Source: Chrysopilus asiliformis (taxonomy: Eukaryota > Arthropoda > Insecta > Diptera > Rhagionidae). From it: 64,000 bases of DNA. Where the stretch lies: assembly GCA_964034945.1 (NCBI GenBank), contig OZ035961.1:25769684-25833683 (forward strand), in the 5' to 3' direction. Positions 11,658 to 24,565 of this stretch are shown here, piece by piece; the stretch's first letter is position 1; each line of letters begins with the position of its first letter. The translations under genes and the position numbers were made by a program. The notes beneath the pieces are model-generated. The model ran no database searches. It was given only the letters and a program-made list of their open reading frames with translations, and was not told the DNA's origin.

Positions 11658-11929
11658 CACTCAGAAAAATGTCCAGGTCAACTTTTTGTCAGGTTAACTC
11701 TGACCTTACAGAGGTTTCTGTAAGCCAGCTAGCGGTCAGAGTTAACCTATCTAAGGTCAACTCGTGCAGCTCCCAATGCCCTACTTCACCTGCTGGTGGC
11801 TTAATTTCAGAATTTCTCCGACCACAGGTCAACTCAGTTTTACTTGCCCACATGCAGGCGAACGCGCGCCTGCCCGAGGCCAATTACGCCGTATGTAGGT
11901 CGTCGAGTTAGCCTTCATTTTTCTGAGTG
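11658..11929. mobile_element. 272-bp MITE with CACTCAG ends
   Basis: Perfect 14-bp terminal inverted repeat CACTCAGAAAAATG. Inside, GGTCAACT and GTTAACCT motifs recur in both orientations. The target duplication is not clear (TG on both sides at best). Ends resemble those of the elements at 16841 and 34226. Confidence 0.7.
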
Positions 11930-13399
11930 TGGAGATAGTTGGTGAGGGGGTAGAGATTAGTGGTTGAAAATGTTTTCTTATTGCTGACTTCTCTAAAATT
12001 AAAAACCGGGTCCGAATCCCTTTAGGATTTCAAGAGATATCAGGACAGGGGGAAAGGAAGGAAATTTTTTTAAAAAACAGCATAACCGTCTCAATGGGCA
12101 TAAGCCGCCCTGGATCAACTCATTAGTTGTCAAAAAACCCCTCATCTGAGCGGCTCATTGTTTTTTGAATGCACCGTTAGTTTATGGTGACACATAAACA
12201 TGTCAAAATATATTAAATATTTGAGTTTATATTTTACTCAGTGACATAATTCAGGTAACTTTTTCGCTCCAGGACGATGCTGAGCGACCGAGGTCGCCGA
12301 ATGCACTCAATGCTACTCTGAACCTAACTGTAAAATTTTATTAAAATCAGTTTAATCGTTTTTGAGAAATCCGGTTACAAAAAAAAAACACACTGCCCTT
12401 TATAATTCTGGTAAATGAAACAAGAGAATTCAATGCTTCTAAAACAACGTGTTTATTCTTAGCGGGTCCAACCCCTACTGCCGTATATCCTAAACAACTG
12501 CTAGAGTGTCTTGTACTCTAGTTGACTAGAGTAGCACAATAATGTTAGAATCGTAAAAACTCGAATTCGATTAAAATCTAATTTTAATTTCTCAATGTTT
12601 ATGCATATATTAATTAATAAAATACGCCGCAGGCGATTTTTTATGCATAGAGGCAGTAATTTCTGAGGAATCTGTGCCGCAATCGAAAATTTTTGGGTTT
12701 CGAGGTCAATTTTATTAATGGTTAACAAATACAACATTAGATTGCTTAATTGCGGAACTAAAGTTCAGTTCTCGGGACGCCGTGACAACAAGATTAAATC
12801 CGGGATTGTCCCGGTGATTCCGGGACGTGTGGTCACCCTAACGAAACGGAATACCAGGCGAAAAATGTTTTTGGTAAACAATAGCGTGTGTGGTCGGCTT
12901 AACGTAAAATATGAATAGGTTACAAGGAGAGTCATTGGAAAAAGGACGCTCATGGTGCTAAAAATTTTCAAAAAGAGAAAAAAAGTATTAAAAAAGCATT
13001 ACTTTTTTCTGTGAGTAGAAATCTAAGTTAAATTGTTATAAAAAACTCCCTTTGTAAAGTTTTCCAATCTATTCAATTTTGAAATGTGTGCAGTTTTCAT
13101 GAGGATGTAAAGAGATATTAAAATTAAAAATTCGATTTTTTAAAATTATTTCAGCTTTTTTAAAATATTTTTTTCAAAACTTTTAAAAATACAATTTATA
13201 CCTCTTGTAACCCGTGTTTGTTCGTATTCCAAATGATGCTAAAACTCTGTTGATAAAAAAGTACACAAAACGGTTTTGAAAAAAAAACTGTTACAAAAAC
13301 ACGTGAAACACGAAAAACCTTTCAAAACCGGACATTACACTGGTATAAACAAAGTGAAACTTAAATAATTAAAACAAAGAATTGAATCTATGCTGTAAA
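11930..13399. other. Intergenic, no gene seen
   Basis: Mixed AT-rich sequence; no repeat ends or coding blocks recognised. Confidence 0.4.
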
Positions 13400-15400
13400 A
13401 AGATTGCACAAAACAATTGAAATGTGATTCAATTAGTATTAAACACCTATTATTCACTTTAATATCACCGTTGATCATGTATTAAAGTGCCACCATATTT
13501 TAATTTCACTTTGCGACCACAATTTTAGGTTAGGTTCACCATTTTCAAATATTTCACACATTATAACATTTTTTTTCAAATGACGAAAAAACACCTCTTT
13601 TTTTACATACTATTGCCTATTATAGTGCGTTTAATGGGCACAATTTCTATGGTGAAATCAAGGTGTTTGCAATTGATGAGGGATGAAAAACTATTCGCGT
13701 CACCGGGATTTTCACTAGTTGCACAAATCGGATGAAAATGTCGCCGTGCGAGCGATCAAAGTTTGAACTTTCGACTAATAAAAACGGACAAAAGTTGGCA
13801 ATGTTCAGCCTTCTTGAACAACGTCGATATTCAGTCAGAATTCACTCAAGCGGAACGCGCAAGGTTGGCTAGGTGAGCCCACAATATCTCGTTCTGGTTG
13901 TTTGGAAACGCAAGGTGAGGTGACATGAAACTTGGGTAGGTACCAAAGTATATATCTCGCCGTATTGCGGAGGGTTCAAGAGTTGCGTGGTTTTTTTTTC
14001 ATGCTATTCCAGCCATTATTTTTATGGTGTTTTTTTTTTTGTAAACTGTTTTTGTTGAGTTCTCTTTGTACACTGGATGTGAATAGAAGCAACAAAAGCT
14101 CTTCGCGATTCGCTACATACACACGTTCGAGCATTAAACTGTCAACGGGAATACATGAGGCTGGGACCGCTTATTTCACCTCCACCCACTGCAACACTGC
14201 TTATGTTTCAGTCTAATCGAAAATACTGGTTTTTTACAATGCGAAAAAAAACCAACAAACTGTATATTCACTGTTGATGGCGGCGCACTACAGAACAGCA
14301 AGACGGAATTCAAATGAATCCCGCCATCCAAACGGCCATCACCGCCTTTATTCACATGAACTTTGCATGGCTTCTCCGTATCCTTGTTGAGATTGCATAA
14401 AAAGCGTATCAATCCATGTATGCAACATGACTTTTCGAAAATAACCAACGTCTTGCAAAATGTCAATTTTTCGCGATAAACGATCCACGGGCAACAGTAC
14501 GTCGCTTTGTTATTCTTTTCAGTCCTTTCGCGCTAGTGGCCACAGACCGCAAAAGGATTCGTTCTTTTCTCAGTTCGATCCTTCGGGAAAAACAATCTAG
14601 CAACACCACGTGACCTCACTAACCAATGGAACTGTGCGCACTGAACTTCTGCAAGGGATTCAGCGCTACCATCGGAATAGGGCGTTCCCAGCAACATTCC
14701 ATCACTCCGGAAATCGCTATGGATTTCATGGGTTATGCGCGTTGAGGCGGAGCTTCAGCTTCGGATTGTTGTTGTTTCACAGCGTGAAATGTGGACTCAG
14801 CGCATACAAAATTCGGTATCTTCCCATGAGGTGTGAAAAGTCTCCAAAAATTTGCGGCGCTGATTGGTCTAAAATTGATTCATTCTTCTTGCTTCTCGTG
14901 TTTGCTTAATTCTGAAAGTCGCCGCACGTAAATAAATTGCGGAGACTTTTCGAGTTTTTCTTGTGTTATTTCTGGTCTGTAGACATCTTTTATTTTTGTT
15001 CGAGTTTTTTTTTCACTCAGGTTTCTGACGGTTTTTTCTGTACTTGTTGTCTTGTGTCACGTTTGAAGCGGATCTAGCGGATCGAAATTTTCAATCAATA
15101 AAAACAACTCAAAAATGATTTTCGTGCCTTGAAATTGTGCTTTGACATGAATACGAAGCTGAAACGATGCTTTGTGGACTAAGGAAATTGGAAATTGAAG
15201 TAATTTCGTACGATTAAATTTGTCCAACAACCGGGCTGATAGATAGCGTTTGAAGAAACGCGACTTTAGCAAAAAAAAACGCCGATTTTTTCACAACTTT
15301 TGGGTCCGTTTTGGAACTACCCTCGTTTTCAGAGTCCTCGTCGGAAGAAGAGATGTGGGTTGATCGGATTGTGGTTGCCTACTGAAAAATATAAGACAGG
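13400..15400. promoter_or_regulatory. GC-richer unique block upstream of pb, candidate regulatory region
   Basis: Base composition rises clearly here relative to the flanks and the block shares no repeat family with the rest of the window. Open frames on both strands (13932-14216, 14176-14466, 14610-14909) overlap each other and have no domain character. Near 15300-15400 the minus strand reads an acidic stretch (SSSDEDSENEGSSKTD) behind an acceptor-like site, but the frame soon stops. An inverted pair GAAAAGTCTCC / GGAGACTTTTC lies at about 14836-14950. A regulatory or untranslated-exon role is only inference. Confidence 0.2.
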
Positions 15401-16840
15401 GCATGGTTCAGCCACGTAGAATTTATTCTGTCTGTTGCACACGCTGCCGTCATTACGACGTCATTATCGCAGCCATTAAACGTCTGCGAATTGTAAATTA
15501 CATCACAAACATACACTAAGCAAATAAATACCATATGATTTTTTTTACCTCCTTTAAAAGACCCAAAACACATGCTGGCAAATAGAATTTCGGGTGCCTA
15601 TGCTCTACGTTTAACTACTTATGTTTTATGTATGTACGAGTAGGTATGGGTAATTTTCGGATGCTGCACATATCTACATTCATTCAACATAAATCATGCG
15701 GTGGGTTCAATAATGATGAGTCAAGGTCATGTTGACGTGGTATTAGCAGCATTAGTAGTCGTATAATCATTTGTTATTTTGGTTATGCACCCGGATGTTT
15801 ATATACGTATCTAGCGAATTGCAGGTTCACCTTTAAGGTATTTTCGTTCAGTGTGAATTGATGGGAATGACTTATTAGAGCAATGTGTTTTTATTATTAT
15901 TCTATGAACAGAAAATTACATTGGGGTGGTTGTTGCAAAGTGGTGACCTGGCAAAACCTGTATTTGGCGTCCACTCTTTTCTAAAAAAAATGATAAAACG
16001 CAATATTGTGTATGCTTGGTAATTCTGAAAGGCCGTCCAGAGAGAAGATGTTAGCTTCAATTTTTGTATGTGATTATCTAATTAAAATATCAGTTGTGAT
16101 CAACACAAAACTTTCCTCTGCAATATTTAGTTTCGGAAAAAAGATATAAAAAATAATTTTCCAAATATCTCGAAGATCTTTAAAAACAAGTAAAAACCGT
16201 TAGACAAATAAATGCAGAAAATTTTTATTTTCTTTGAAATTTTATTTTCTTTGTTTTTCCCAAAAGTACATAGTTTTCGAGAAAAAATAGTACTGTCTGT
16301 CTTCGTTCTCGATTCGGTCTCTGTAACGAATACAATAATTTTTTCCCATAGCAGAGAAACTTGCGCCTCAGGCGAAATTTTTATTAAAAGAAAGAAATAA
16401 TTGCGCCGCAGGAGAAAATTTTTAAAGTCCAAATGCAAGTTAACTCATAAATTGGGATTGTCCTCTTTTTCGTCTATTTAAGAGCGTCTGGGGGTATGTT
16501 TGTTCTTACTAAATGCACCCAGGGCAGCAAAATGTACCTTCAACATATTCCCCTAGACGCTTTAAATAGAGGACAATGTCTGGAGAAAAGAAGTCGGGAA
16601 GGAAGTCCCATCTTAAATTGACGTAATAGTTGTTATAGAAGCGTATCTCCATCTTTTGTCCTTTCTGGGGTCCGAATTTGAAGCAGCAAACTTCCAAATA
16701 TCGCCTAAAGCGCCGCGCCGCCTCAGAGAAATGGCCTAGGTGGGCGCATTAATGATGCTATTCTTATTAGATATTCATTATCAAATTTTTATGTTTTTAA
16801 GCGTAGTATTATATTTTTTTGGGGTGTTTGAAAAGAGGGG
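15401..16840. other. Intergenic; includes a nuclear-receptor-like site
   Basis: The sequence TCAAGGTCA at 15721-15729 matches the monomer site of FTZ-F1/ERR-type nuclear receptors. The rest shows no gene. The 16440-16740 part has an inverted pair around GTCCTCTTTTTCGTCTATTTA and TTTAAATAGAGGACAA. Confidence 0.3.
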
Positions 16841-17631
16841 CACCCAGAATAAGTCTTATGGATAAAATCATTGTAAAATTAACAAAAAATTTATCTTATA
16901 TGAACCGACAAAATAATTTTGTTAAATTAACAAAGGGAAATTTATTCCTCGGTAAATGAAAAATTGGTCATATGGATAAAATTATTGTTAAATTAACAAA
17001 ATTTTTGTCAAAATCACAAAAAAAAAAATGTCAATTTGAACACATATTTTTGGAGGGAAATCTTTGTTTAACCAAAAAAATTGTTATTTTAATAAAAATA
17101 AAACTTACAAATGATTTTACCATAACTTACAAATGATGTTTTGTTAAATCAATAAAATAGTTGTGAAATTAATAATACCTGAAAATGATTCGCATAGCCG
17201 AATTGATTCGGATGGTGAATATATAAACTTCTTGTAAGTTCCTATGATCCATCCAATAAACAATTTCTGTAATAGAGAGCAGGAGGAGTTGACACTACTC
17301 TGTCTGACGAGGGCTTCGTCACTCCCATGAGCCCGAAACAAACATGAACCTGCACGGTGATAACACAGTGCCACAGTTGCACTGGACCTAATTCAGGTTT
17401 AACAGAAAAAGAAAAAAAACTTTCACGACTGATAAAGGCAAAGCTAAAACAAAACAAATGTTCATTTCATAATAATACCTGATTTTTCTAATGACAAAAA
17501 ATTGTTGTATTTACAAAATTTTTGTTATTCAGTCAATTCCTTTATCAATTTAACAAAAAAAAAATGGTTGAGATTCCACAAAACAAATTTTATCAATAGG
17601 AACGAGGTTTTTGCTATTATTTTTTTGAGTG
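16841..17631. mobile_element. Inverted-repeat element with AT-rich subterminal arrays
   Basis: Ends are CACCCAGAATAA and its imperfect complement (right end TTTTTTTGAGTG). Each side carries repeated GTTAAATTAACAAA-type blocks, and about 300 bp of non-repetitive sequence (17170-17470) sits in the middle. The plan matches the element at 34226-35270. Short minus-strand frames in the core (17144-17457) have no recognisable domain. Confidence 0.5.
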
Positions 17632-18472
17632 ATATTTAGAGATATACAACTTTTTGTAAAAATATTTAAATCTGAAATTCTAAAAAAAAATCCAAAAAAA
17701 TTACAGTTTTGTAAAACCACTGATTTACTAACGCGATTTTTATAGCTTCTTTACTTTATAGAGCTTATAACTGACATCGATTTATAAAGAATTCTTTTCA
17801 CAAAAACTGCAGAAGCTGGCAAAATAAATTGAACGAAATGGAAAACGAAAATAATAAAAAAGGAGAAATCGATACAACTAATTAAATCGCGAGTAAATGT
17901 CGCAATCCACAATTTCATTGGAATATTTAATTTAATTAAGCAAGGATCTAATTTATTGTTGTATTCAAGAATTCCGCAATCATTTTATCCTTGGCTATCT
18001 TTTTAGTTTCTTATGAGATTGTGGTTAAACTGGGGCGAATATATTTCTCAGGCATAAAATTACCGTTAAGAAGCAACTCAAAATTTTCCCTTTTCCGCAG
18101 ACGTAATAAACTAAAACCCTGCTACAAGGTGCTTCTTCCCAGGATAAAGTACGCACTTAAGTTTCCGTTGAAATTTTGTTTGTAAATGACTCTTTAGTTG
18201 TATTAATTGTCACCACAAAACTGACAACAACATATATTTAGGCTTCATAAGTAATAAATTATTCGTGAATATCTAAAGATGGAAATTAGTTTTATGTACA
18301 AAGTAGTTTTGATATTTTTGATTATTTGGCCGAATACCTTTTGCGGAATTAATCTATTTTTCGGAAAATTGAGAATCCTTTAAGCGATTTTTTTTGTTTT
18401 TGTTGCAGTAAGTTGTATGGAGTTTTTAAAACAGTGGAATTAATGAAAAGCTGACACAGGAGCTGTTTTTAA
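17632..18472. other. Intergenic, no gene seen
   Basis: AT-rich, unique by eye, non-coding. Confidence 0.4.
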
Positions 18473-18930
18473 AAAGCTTTTATTTAGCTTGCCTTCGTAT
18501 CTGTTTGTCTGTCTGTCTGTCAGGGTCAAATCTTGCAATCCAATTTTGACTAAACTTCCAGTCATTCCATTGACTTAATATTTGCAATATTTTCACTACT
18601 TTGTCCTTTCAAGGAAAAGGGTAAGTCCTGTAAGGATAACGTGATTATCCTTTTCCTCTTATTTTCCGGGGAAAATCTCATTTGGAGGTTTTTGGGGTCG
18701 CTGAATTCTGACATTAAAAAATCTGTACGGATAACGACAGGTCCTGTAAGGATAACGTCATTATTCTTTTTCTCAGATTTTCCGGGAAAAATTTCTTTGG
18801 GTGGTTTTTGGGTACGCTGAATCCGATTCTGTGGTCAAAAGGTCCGTAAGAATCACTCAAAAGTAAGGATACATATTCGAAGATTGAAAAGTGGCGAAAG
18901 ACAGACGTCATTTTGGATTTTTAGTTATAC
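18473..18930 (+). repeat. AAGCTTTTATTTA repeat with 117-bp units, copy 1
   Basis: Starts AAGCTTTTATTTAGCTTGCC, then a CTGT run, then AGTCATTCCATTGACTT, then two tandem units of about 117 bp built on TCCTGTAAGGATAACGT and TTTTCCGGGGAAAA. Further copies are at 26183-26930 and 30929-31208, and a reversed end at about 46040-46165. Non-coding and probably Helitron-like, because its head resembles the element at 10010. Confidence 0.65.
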
Positions 18931-19635
18931 TAATCAAATACAAAATGACTAAAAAAAATAAAAAAAAAATAAAAAAAAATGAAAAAAATTAAGAAAAAGC
19001 TTTTATAAAAATGCACTAAAAAGGAAAAAAAAATTTTTGGGCACTGTAAATCAGAAATAAAAGCAAGATAAGAGCATAAAAAATAAAATCAATATTTGTC
19101 TCGCTTTAATGTCTGATTCACAGTGACCAAAAAATTATTTTTTTAATTTTAGTGCATTTTTTTAATCAAAGCTTTTTTTATAATTTTTTAAAATTAATTT
19201 TAGCTTGATAGAAAAGTTAGCTTGATAGAAAGATATTTTCGATGCATTACACTGGATTACACTGGATTACACTATTTTCATATTTTGTTTCTGGTGTCAT
19301 CTAGAAACCAAACTCTAATGGATTTTCTACAAATTTTTAACATAACTAGATTTGGTACAAATTAATAAATTTTCGATTTATTACTGCGAAATCCTTGAAG
19401 ATACATTTTTCTTGCCCTCGGATGAATAAATAGACGATTTGAATTGTCGTTTAGAAAAACAGTTTCAGGAAAATATCTCAACAGAAACAACAGGTTTTTC
19501 GAATTCTCCATATTTAACCATAGAAAATTTTCCAATTCCTTTCAGAATATTTTTTTCGGATTGTTGAGGAAAATTTAATGCATTTTGCTATAATTATTGG
19601 GTATACTAAATCTAATATATGATATATAATATAGA
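18931..19635. other. Intergenic, no gene seen
   Basis: Very AT-rich with A-runs; a short ACACTGGATT direct repeat near 19248-19270. Confidence 0.4.
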
Positions 19636-19712
19636 GTGATGACGGGATCTTGGCGTTACAAACGGTAAGGCAAAGTTAATATACCCTTTGGTTTCACCAT
19701 ACGGGTATAAAA
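19636..19712 (-). repeat. Truncated end of the CCGTCTGT-repeat family
   Basis: Only the hairpin end is present (GTTACAAACGGTAAGGC ... ACCATACGGGTATAAA), reversed relative to the copy at 5034. Confidence 0.75.
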
Positions 19713-21685
19713 TATATATATATTAACAAGTAAGTGTAATAAACCGTTCAATTTCTCGCCAATTAGAATTTTGTAATGTTCTGAAAATGCATTTTATGCA
19801 AGTCGAAATATTATTATTCCAAAGCTAATATTAATCTCACAAATAGCATAACGGCAAGTGGAATTATATTCTATCGTATCCAACTTTCACGTAATATAAT
19901 CTCGACGGAATAATAAAACAATTGATATGATCTTTTTAAGTGAAACGAATCTCCTGCTGCTGTTGTTGCTCCTCTTTCCGGAATCTTGGTCTATACGTTC
20001 CCCCTTTTTTAAACTCTTTACGTTTTTTTCCCGCTTTTCATTTTATATTTGAGCTTATTTTTTCATAATGTAAATAGCGTGTGTACACACGAAAATCCAT
20101 AAGGCACCCCATTTCGATATTAAATGTCCTTGATATGCACGTAATGTGCGTCTTTTGTATGCTTTCATCCTTATAGGTTTAATATTTGAATATCCAGATG
20201 TCGCGTCATTTGAATCGGTTTTTTTCTTCAAAGTTTTTTTTCCTCCGTTTTTGTTCGTTTCCTTGTATCCTTTCTTTTGTGCTCTGTATGGCCCCCGTGT
20301 TTCGTATAAAATGTGCCTTGAATTTATCTTTTCTTGAATATCCTCCTTCAACTTTTCATCAAATGTTCTTTTTTTTGAGTTCAAACTTGAAACACGAAAA
20401 ACACTTTGACTTTTTGTTGCAATTTGGGCTGGTTTTAGTTGTCTTCTTGGACTCTAGCTACAATACTCTAGATACGGGCATCATATTAGTATACAGCATG
20501 CCAGACTCTGATCCCCAACTTCTCAAGATGGGCTTAAGGTTGAAAAAAGTATTCCTCTTACGTGTAGTTTTTTTCGAGGAAGTATAAAATCGGAACTCCT
20601 CTTTGGGTATTTGACGAGTGAACAGTTGTGGATATGTGACTCGATGGCAGTGCGGCATCCGCTAGATTCTAATACGGTCTCTCGTGGAAGAAACCTGCCA
20701 GTTGACATCATTAATCATTTCACGGACGTATGCCCGAGTCTCTTCCCATTTCTAGTATCGTGATCCAGTATATGTTGAGATATATGTGAGTACCTACATA
20801 TCTTTCGTGGAGTAGAGTTTCTATGCCATAAACGTTTAATTCAAACACGATGAGGTATTCTTTTTTTACCAGTGCTGTCCAACGGATTGAAGTTGGTTAT
20901 TTGATGCGGTTGTTGATGCAAACTGCACTTAAGGGGATTGTTTTATAGTAGAAAGTCTAGCGGGAAGCCAACTTAACACAGGTCAAGGTACCAAGCGAAT
21001 CTAGCAGATATGCGATAAAAAACTTTTCTCTTAGGGGGAAAGAAATGCAACGTGCGACAAGAGGAAAGTTTTTTTTATGGAGGTATAGCTTTATTTACAG
21101 GGAATAAATCAACTTGAGAACTTCGTGTGTGGTATAGATAATCCATCAACAGGGTACAACAAACTAAAGTTTTTATTTAAATTCTTGGTTGCCGTTTGCA
21201 AAATGCAATGGATTTTCATATTAAAATAAACTTTTAATCAATAAAGACAAAACATATGTGTTAGAAAAACAATTTAATCGTAGTTAAATAAAAAAATATC
21301 TGATGTGAACAGTACGTGACTTTCTTATACTAAATCTACTTTTTGCATAATTTCCAATAATTTAACCGGCGAATAAAATATTAGTTTATATAAAAATATG
21401 AATTTTTATTTTACAAAATCTGAAATATCTCAATCAAAGATATCAATTAGGGTGAAATGCAAAAAACGGGTTCCCACCAAAAATTGATAGGATCGTCTCA
21501 TTCCAGGACCAAACATGCCTGTAAAATTTCATGGTTCTAGCTCTAGTAGTTTTTAAGAAATCTTGTACACAGGCTGACAAACAGACAGAAAGGCAGTTTC
21601 CTAATAATGCTTCAATCGAGAAATCGAGGGTTGCTCGGGAAATGTTTTTTAGGCAAAATTAAGAGGTCATAATTTTTAATGAATA
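19713..21685. other. Intergenic, no gene supported
   Basis: Open frames on both strands at 20055-20587 overlap and lack domains. 20590-21000 is moderately GC-rich and not repeated in the window. Confidence 0.4.
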
Positions 21686-22630
21686 GGGTAGACCCGGGTT
21701 AGTTGGCGAACAGCGTAAGTTGGCGAACTGTCATTAGTTCATGAAATAATGGTCGTACAGACTTGTGGTTTTGATATGTTGGTAATAATGACATTCCAAA
21801 ACTGTTATTAAATTTTCGCACTAAAATAATATTTGTTTAATGATTTAATGGCGGAAGCACATTTTTTTTGTTAAAAGTAAATTTTTCAGGGCAAATATTT
21901 CTAATTTTTTTTATGGTAAAAAATAAATGTTTCTATAATTTTTTTATGCAAAATCAATGATTGATTATTAAATTTGAATATAAATATAAAAGTTTTTTTT
22001 TAATTGACAATTTTCCACAATATTTTGCACATTTTTGCAAAAAGTACACAAAGCGTAAGTTGGCGAACTAAGGTTTTTCATTTTTTCTCTTTTTTCATGA
22101 ATTTTTTATTGTTTTTTATTAATTTTTAGCAAAATAATGGGTAAACACAAAAGAATAAGTAACAAAGGTGGACATAATATTGAACAAATTTTTCTCGGAA
22201 ATCCGTTTCGAGTCGAGAAGTAAGATTTTATATGTATTCATTGCCATTCAGATATGGAATCGGAGGAGGACGAAAATGAAGACTTCGATGCTTAATTTTG
22301 AATTTTTTTAATTTTTTTATATTTCCCACTTCTTTATTAATCCTTTTTCTTTAAAATAAATAATTTTTTTCACTAAAAAACCATTGGTTTAAATCATTTA
22401 AAAATTTTAGAAAGCTCGCCAACTTACGCTGGCAATTTGAAAACTGGGGCGTAAGTTGGTGAACTGAAAAATCGATTTAGTTCCTTCCCATGAAGCTATA
22501 CCAAAAAATTTTCTTCCACAAAAGTTAGCTATTTCCATAAGCTTTCCATCTGCTTAATTAGACCTAAAAAATTTGCTTGTATGCCTGAGCTATAGCGAGT
22601 TGAAATTCGCCAACTCACCCGGGTCTACCC
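21686..22630 (+). mobile_element. 945-bp TA-flanked transposon, internally deleted
   Basis: Terminal repeats GGGTAGACCCGGGTTAGTTG (left) and its near-perfect complement (right) are flanked by TA at 21684-21685 and 22631-22632. CGTAAGTTGGCGAACT recurs several times near both ends. Inside, a short frame opens at an ATG (22138) reading MGKHKRISNKGG and stops after 28 codons; about 30 bp later another frame reads CIHCHSDMESEEDENEDFDA and stops. This looks like the first and last pieces of a transposase brought together by a deletion. A relative is at 31257-32039. Confidence 0.75.
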
Positions 22631-22857
22631 TACAAAACGTATAAGAAAATAAAAATTAATGCAGTCATTATTTAGTTTTTATGGGGATTAGTATAATAAG
22701 AAAAATCCAAATACATTGAAGCCTCCATTCTGCGTTTTTCTTCTGTATACTCGATAGCCCTCGATAGCCCTCGATGGTGTTTACCTCACATTTTGTTTAA
22801 CGTAACACTGCCAAGCCTATGGAAGTGTCACCCGCCGATTTTTATTTTAAGACCTTA

Positions 22858-23040
22858 AGCCTAAACCACAATTACGCATGCGTGCGTGCGGCATTATTTA
22901 GTTCTGGCATCTAGTAGCCTACTCTACGCGGCACGGACGCGGCAACACGTCTGAGCAACGCGCAATTATACATTTACTCGTAGTTTTTACTTTCACCGCG
23001 TGGGTGCCGCACGCACGCACGCGTAATTGTAGTTTAGGCT
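22858..23040. mobile_element. 183-bp Harbinger-like MITE with GCGTGCGTGCGGC arms
   Basis: Inverted arms of about 37 bp start AGCCTAAACYACAATTACGC and continue with alternating TGCGTGCGTGCGG. TTA flanks both ends (22855-22857, 23041-23043), the 3-bp duplication typical of PIF/Harbinger. Confidence 0.8.
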
Positions 23041-24060
23041 TTATTCTGGCGACTGTCAGTGACCGATGATTAGTCACAACTTGGTCACCATATTTTCGTG
23101 TTTTCACAGTATAATTCCACTACCCTTGTATCTGTATCTGATTTGGGTTTTGAAAAGCTTCCCATTTCTTTTATTACGGAAAAAATTACGATTCGATTTG
23201 GACCTTTAGTTTTCGAGTAATTGCCAAAAAATGCTTTTTTAAAATCGCTAGACATAAACGCTAACATAAATGTATCAATGAATAAAAGATCTGAAAAATG
23301 TATTCTGTTATTTATGATTGAAACCGTAATAATGTTCAGTATCGTATGCCCCTCGGTATTATATACCTGCTTGTTTTGATATCGGTATTAGAGTTTAGGG
23401 ATTTCTCGACTTTTCAGGCTCTCGAGAAATCGGGAAATTGTTTTGCAGTTAAAAAAGGATTATCGAGAATTTCGAGAAAATACTTCAATTATTTGGGGAA
23501 AAAATAAAGAAGTAACAAGTAGGAACATCAACTAAATAAAATGCAAAATTCGAACAAATTATTGTATTACAAATGAATTGTTGAATATTTTTGTCGAGGA
23601 CTCTATCAACAAGACATTAGTGAACTGTGTTATAAAAGGTGTAGCTATCAATCAAATGTAGTTTATAGTGTTGATTGGTTGGCTAGATCAAAGAATGGGT
23701 TAATAAAAATCAAACAATAAAAATATTTATATTTATAGAAACCTAAACGGAACTTACTTCCTGATCAATTTTTGTCATAAATAACATCAATTTCTTGAAT
23801 ATATTCAGATAACTTTTTTTTCAATATGACCTATAACTCGACAATATCAAAATAAATAATATACAGTAAAACCTGTACAAGCCAGACCCTGTATAAGCTG
23901 GAAACCTGATTAAGACGGACACTTTTCAAAATATCGTGATTTTGAAGACGTTTTTCATACAAAATGAACCTATACTAGATGGAACCTGCTCATCGTGAAT
24001 CAGGGCTTTATTTTTTTGCACAAGCGGGACATTTGTTTAATAAGATTTTTTAGAGTCTAT
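23041..24060. other. Intergenic; one orphan pogo-like end
   Basis: At 23864 a TA-preceded CAGTAAAACCTGTACAAG resembles the pogo-like MITE ends, but I could not find its partner. No gene seen. Confidence 0.4.
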
Positions 24061-24565
24061 CAGGGTATTCACAGTCCTCTTTTAAATTGCGAGTAAATTT
24101 AGCGCTCGGTAATTCAGTCAAATTTAACAAATTTTTACCGAGACGGTAATTTGGTTCATGTAAAAATGAATTACCGGATTCGGTAATTGTAGACATGCCT
24201 GGAGTCGTGTTTTCCGGCCCGGTTATTCGGTATCAAGAATCAACCGTGAGTGGCGCTAGTAATGTTTTTAGTTGTCAAATTTTCTCGCTGGTTTTTTTTG
24301 TTAATCTCATCGGACTGATGCAATTTTTTTCAATTTTGATAGCCGTTGCCACAATAGACATTCGAAAGAATACATCAAACATGGATTTAAAGGTATGTGA
24401 CATATTTTACAATTAAATTCGCAGTTCATGATTTGGTCACGTATCCAATAAAAGCGCTGTTCTCAAATCTGTGCTGTGGGATGTTCACAGCAGAATATTT
24501 TCAGTCTTTTAATATTACCGAAAACACCGAATACCGAAAATTAAAAGAGGACTGTGAATACCCTG
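24061..24565 (+). mobile_element. 505-bp inverted-repeat element, copy 2
   Basis: Terminal repeats CAGGGTATTCACAGTCCTCT, extending perfectly to about 25 bp, at both ends, with TAT on each side. The interior matches the copy at 8859-9331 in reverse orientation. The open frames across it are not conserved between the copies and are not genes. Confidence 0.85.

Noticed and set aside
15270..15400. Possible exon reading SSSDEDSENEGSSKTD on the minus strand
   Set aside because: An in-frame TAG directly follows the best acceptor and the frame soon stops; too little to call an exon.
20055..20587. Overlapping 109- and 133-codon frames on opposite strands
   Set aside because: No domain, no ATG context or splice sites worth defending, and they are mutual shadows.
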